Source: Aridibacter sp965216195 (GTDB lineage: Bacteria; Acidobacteriota; Blastocatellia; Pyrinomonadales; Pyrinomonadaceae). Taken from it: a stretch of 64,000 nt of DNA. Position 1 is the stretch's first letter; every line of letters starts with the position of its first letter. Under the pieces are notes generated by a model. That model was given only the letters and a program-made list of their open reading frames with translations. It did not search any database and was not told the origin of the DNA. The DNA is taken from positions 2,542,001-2,606,000 of the forward strand of contig OZ244151.1 of the NCBI GenBank assembly GCA_965216195.1. The letters run 5' to 3'. Positions 61,285-64,000 of this stretch are shown here, in pieces. The translations under genes were made by a program, and so were the position numbers.

Positions 61285-63087
61285 TCAGCTGTCGTTTACT
61301 CGCAAAACTGCTAAGAAAGCCTCCTGCGGGATTTCAACCCGACCGACTTTTTTCATACGTTTTTTACCGGCTTTCTGCTTTTCAAGTAGTTTGCGCTTGC
61401 GAGAAATATCGCCACCATAGCATTTTGCCGTCACATTTTTTCCCATCGCTTTTACGTTTACGCGAGAAATTACCTTGTTTCCGATTGCTGCCTGGATAGG
61501 TACAACAAACATCTGGCGTGGGATGAGTTCCTTCATTTTGCTGACCAAATCGCGTCCCGTCTTTTCCGACGAACTTCGATGCAAAATCAGAGAAAGTGCG
61601 TCAACAGGCTCTCCTAAAACAAGGACGTCCAGTTTCACCAAGTCGCCTTCTTTGTACCCGGAAAGGTGATAATCGAGCGATGCATAACCTTTGGAAACGC
61701 TTTTTAATCGATCGTAAAAATCGAGAACGATTTCGTTTAGTGGCAACTCATAAACCAGCATCACACGGTTTTTGGTCACATATTCAAATTTCTTTTGAAT
61801 CCCGCGTTTTTCGTCTAAAAGGGGCAGAATTCCCCCAAGAAACTCGTCCGACGTAAGAATCGTGGCTTCGATATAAGGCTCTTCGATCTTTTCTATTCGA
61901 ACGGGCTCGGGCATTTGTGATGGCGAATCCACTTCAACAATCTCGCCATCGGTTTTTGTAATCCGATAGCGCACGCCCGGGGCAGTTGTGATGAGCTGCA
62001 AATCAAACTCGCGTTCGAGACGCTCCTGGATAATTTCCATATGGAGCAGCCCCAAAAAGCCGCAGCGGAAACCAAAGCCGAGCGCCGTCGAAGATTCGGG
62101 CTCATAAAAAAACGAAGCATCATTTAGACGCAATTTGTCCATCGCATCGCGAAGCTCCTCATATTGTGCGGCGTCTGTCGGGTAAAGCCCGGAGAAAACC
62201 ATCGGCTTTACTTCCTGAAAACCCGGGAAAGGTTCGGTCGTGGGGTTTGCTGCCTCGGTAATTGTGTCTCCGATCTGAACGTCGGCCACTGTTTTTATTG
62301 ATGCTGTCAGAAACCCAACTTCGCCAGCTCCTAGTTCGTCGACCGATGTAGGAGTCGGACGATTTACACCAAGCGTCTCGATCTGATATTCGCGTCCGGT
62401 TTCAAAAAGCCGCACCTTCATCTTTTTCCTGATCGAGCCGTCAATAACCCGAAAAAGTACGACTACGCCTCGATAAGAATCGTACCAACTGTCAAAAATC
62501 AGCGCTTTAAGAGGTGCATCCTTTTCACCAACGGGTGGTGGAATGTCTCTAACAATTGTTTCCAGTATTTCTTCGGCGCCTTCACCGGTCTTGGCGCTCG
62601 CCAAAACGGCATTATCGGTTTCCAAACCAATTATGTTTTCGATTTGGCTGCGGATCCTGTCGGGTTCTGCGGACGGTAAATCGATTTTGTTTAAAACCGG
62701 GATAAGTTCTAGGTCGTTTTCAATCGCAAGATATGTGTTTGCAAGGGTCTGGGCTTCAACTCCCTGGGAAGCATCAACGACTAAAAGCGCACCTTCGCAG
62801 GCGGAGAGCGAGCGCGAAACTTCGTAAGAAAAATCGACGTGGCCCGGAGTATCGATCAAATTAAGAACATATTCTTCTCCGTCTTTAGCCTTGTAATCGA
62901 GACGCACCGCATGAGATTTGATCGTGATACCGCGCTCCCGCTCGAGATCCATACTATCGAGGAGTTGGTCTTCCATATCACGTTCAGAGACCGCTCCCGT
63001 CTGCTGCAATATCCGATCGGCAAGCGTGGATTTACCATGATCTATATGCGCGATTATCGAAAAATTTCTGATATTTTTCTGATCCAT
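61285..63087 (-). CDS. lepA: Elongation factor 4
   Basis: 600 residues from the ATG at 63087 (MDQKNIRNFSIIAHIDHGKST); an upstream TTG would add 9 residues. GTPase motifs AHIDHGKST, DTPGHVDF and NKIDLP, and the LepA-specific C-terminal domain (GKNVTAKCYGGDISRKRKLLEKQKAGKKRMK) identify it. It back-translocates or rescues stalled ribosomes on the small subunit. Downstream of it is a 120-nt spacer to the secreted-protein gene. Confidence 0.96.
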   Translation of the reverse strand: MDQKNIRNFSIIAHIDHGKSTLADRILQQTGAVSERDMEDQLLDSMDLERERGITIKSHAVRLDYKAKDGEEYVLNLIDTPGHVDFSYEVSRSLSACEGALLVVDASQGVEAQTLANTYLAIENDLELIPVLNKIDLPSAEPDRIRSQIENIIGLETDNAVLASAKTGEGAEEILETIVRDIPPPVGEKDAPLKALIFDSWYDSYRGVVVLFRVIDGSIRKKMKVRLFETGREYQIETLGVNRPTPTSVDELGAGEVGFLTASIKTVADVQIGDTITEAANPTTEPFPGFQEVKPMVFSGLYPTDAAQYEELRDAMDKLRLNDASFFYEPESSTALGFGFRCGFLGLLHMEIIQERLEREFDLQLITTAPGVRYRITKTDGEIVEVDSPSQMPEPVRIEKIEEPYIEATILTSDEFLGGILPLLDEKRGIQKKFEYVTKNRVMLVYELPLNEIVLDFYDRLKSVSKGYASLDYHLSGYKEGDLVKLDVLVLGEPVDALSLILHRSSSEKTGRDLVSKMKELIPRQMFVVPIQAAIGNKVISRVNVKAMGKNVTAKCYGGDISRKRKLLEKQKAGKKRMKKVGRVEIPQEAFLAVLRVNDS

Positions 63088-63274
63088 AAAGAATACGAAA
63101 GGCCTCAGCGTCAAAACAGTAATGATCGAATAACTTCCAGAGATTTACAATATCAAAACGAAGATTAATCCGCACTTACTATGCGTTTGATGCTTTCGCG
63201 CTTCGCGAATATGCATCCGGCTGCGATTTTATGTTTTTCTATAAATCATTTTGTGACATAATTTAGGCAATTGG

Positions 63275-64000
63275 ATGATTACATTTGACACGGAAATTTG
63301 CACAGATTTTAACTATGCTTCAAATCGGGAATGGCTTGAAACCAACGGCATTGGAGGATTTGCGTCTTCCACAATTTCCGGTTCGAATACACGTCGCTAT
63401 CATGGGCTCTTAACCGCTTCTGCCCGCCCGCCTCTCGGGCGAGTCACTATGCTTTCAAAGTTTGAAGAAACCCTTGTAATCGACGAAAAAGAATACGAAT
63501 TATCGTCAAACCAATATTCGGGCGAAGTTCACCCTCAAGGGTTTCGCTACCTGCGCTCTTTTAGACTCGAGCCTTTTCCAATTTGGGTTTATGAAATAGA
63601 AGGCATTGAAATCGAACGAAAAGTTTTTATGGTCAATGGCGAAAATACAACCGTATGCCAATGGGCCGTTTTATCAAAAATCGCGGGAAGAGATTGCGAT
63701 ATCAGATTAACCCTTAAACCGCTTCTGTCATTCGTTGACTACCACGCCCTCCAACGCGAAACCGACCAGCTTGTCGCAAGCACGGTAAATCAAGAAGGTA
63801 TGACCGCGATAAAACCACTTTCAGATTTGCCAGAACTTTTCTTTTACCATAACGCCCAAACCGTCAGAGAAACCGGCTATTGGTATCGAAATTTTGAGTA
63901 CCCACTAGAAAAATCACGCGGTTTTGACTATCGCGAAGACCTTTTTCAACCCTTCGAGCTGGAGTTTGATTTAGCGGGCGAAGTGGACGTCGTTGTTTCA
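63275..64000 (+). CDS. Amylo-alpha-1,6-glucosidase / glycogen debranching enzyme, N-terminal part
   Basis: The first 242 residues are in the window; the gene runs off the right edge. It opens MITFDTEICTDFNYASNREWLETNGIGGFASSTISGSNTRRYHGLLTA (here given as one run of phrases), the N-terminal domain of bacterial debranching enzymes, with ETNGIGG and RRYHGLL as signatures. It should remove alpha-1,6 branches from glycogen-like polymer, complementing the GH57 branching enzyme. A TTG 3 nt before the ATG is an alternative start. Confidence 0.87.
   Translation, partial: MITFDTEICTDFNYASNREWLETNGIGGFASSTISGSNTRRYHGLLTASARPPLGRVTMLSKFEETLVIDEKEYELSSNQYSGEVHPQGFRYLRSFRLEPFPIWVYEIEGIEIERKVFMVNGENTTVCQWAVLSKIAGRDCDIRLTLKPLLSFVDYHALQRETDQLVASTVNQEGMTAIKPLSDLPELFFYHNAQTVRETGYWYRNFEYPLEKSRGFDYREDLFQPFELEFDLAGEVDVVVS

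Noticed and set aside
1..64000. tRNA, rRNA, riboswitch
   Set aside because: No cloverleaf, rRNA segment or recognised riboswitch core was seen in the intergenic gaps; this was by eye, so a covariance-model search (tRNAscan, Rfam) would decide.

Overview
This 64 kb window looks like an ordinary stretch of bacterial chromosome (two genes run off the ends) of moderate G+C content. The gene content suggests a Gram-negative heterotroph: LPS-type heptosyltransferase, many signal peptides and lipoproteins, AbgT and NCS1 transporters, nickel SOD, FHA proteins, and a DUF4912 plus GH57 pair. The overall style is compatible with Acidobacteriota, perhaps Blastocatellia; that placement is inference from gene content and intergenic repeat style. 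No rRNA, tRNA, CRISPR, prophage or complete classical IS was seen.

Layout. 0-15 kb: end of a DUF883-like gene, a truncated membrane-protein remnant, a B12-type radical SAM enzyme, an RRM RNA-binding protein, a very large NorD-like VWA protein, a secreted cyclophilin, an FHA/DUF5715 membrane protein, a double M16 peptidase, lipoyl synthase, a TraB/GumN protein, and a nickel superoxide dismutase with its presumed propeptide protease. 15-31 kb: a minus-strand block for uptake and reductive breakdown of pyrimidines (NCS1 permease, PreT, dihydropyrimidinase, beta-ureidopropionase, class III aminotransferase, CoA-acylating semialdehyde dehydrogenase, RidA, AbgT). The PreA half of dihydropyrimidine dehydrogenase is not in the window. 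This block is unusually dense in palindromic repeats: two REP-associated tyrosine transposases (RAYTs), each inside its own set of palindromes; a GxxExxY gene between inverted repeats that also occur without a gene; and a palindromic element inserted in frame inside preT.

31-43 kb: an FHA-GGDEF diguanylate cyclase, then a plus-strand run of heptosyltransferase, orphan D12 adenine methylase, ICMT-like methyltransferase and DUF3108 protein, followed by DUF4912, GH57 branching enzyme and inositol-phosphate synthase; then an ECF sigma/anti-sigma pair and a single-ring Clp-like AAA+ ATPase. 43-54 kb: glycerol kinase (with a HAD phosphatase) and glycerol-3-phosphate dehydrogenase, each with an intrinsic terminator ending within about 10 nt of its start codon; also YtxH and DUF948 envelope proteins, PrmC, a methyltransferase, a GAF/PAS histidine kinase, and a GrdB-like protein whose selenocysteine position appears to be serine. 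54-64 kb: GalU, SerRS, a MOSC protein, a MazEF module, an SLC13 permease, a small membrane protein, an unknown secreted protein, LepA, and the start of a glycogen debranching enzyme.

Recurring regulatory theme: at least three genes (NorD-like, TraB/GumN, mazE) have a recognisable -10 box ending only 6-7 nt before the start codon, which predicts leaderless mRNAs. No single wholly new system is evident. The best leads are the repeat-rich pyrimidine island with its RAYT and GxxExxY elements, the terminator-on-start-codon arrangement of both glp genes, and the sodN/protease intergenic palindrome.
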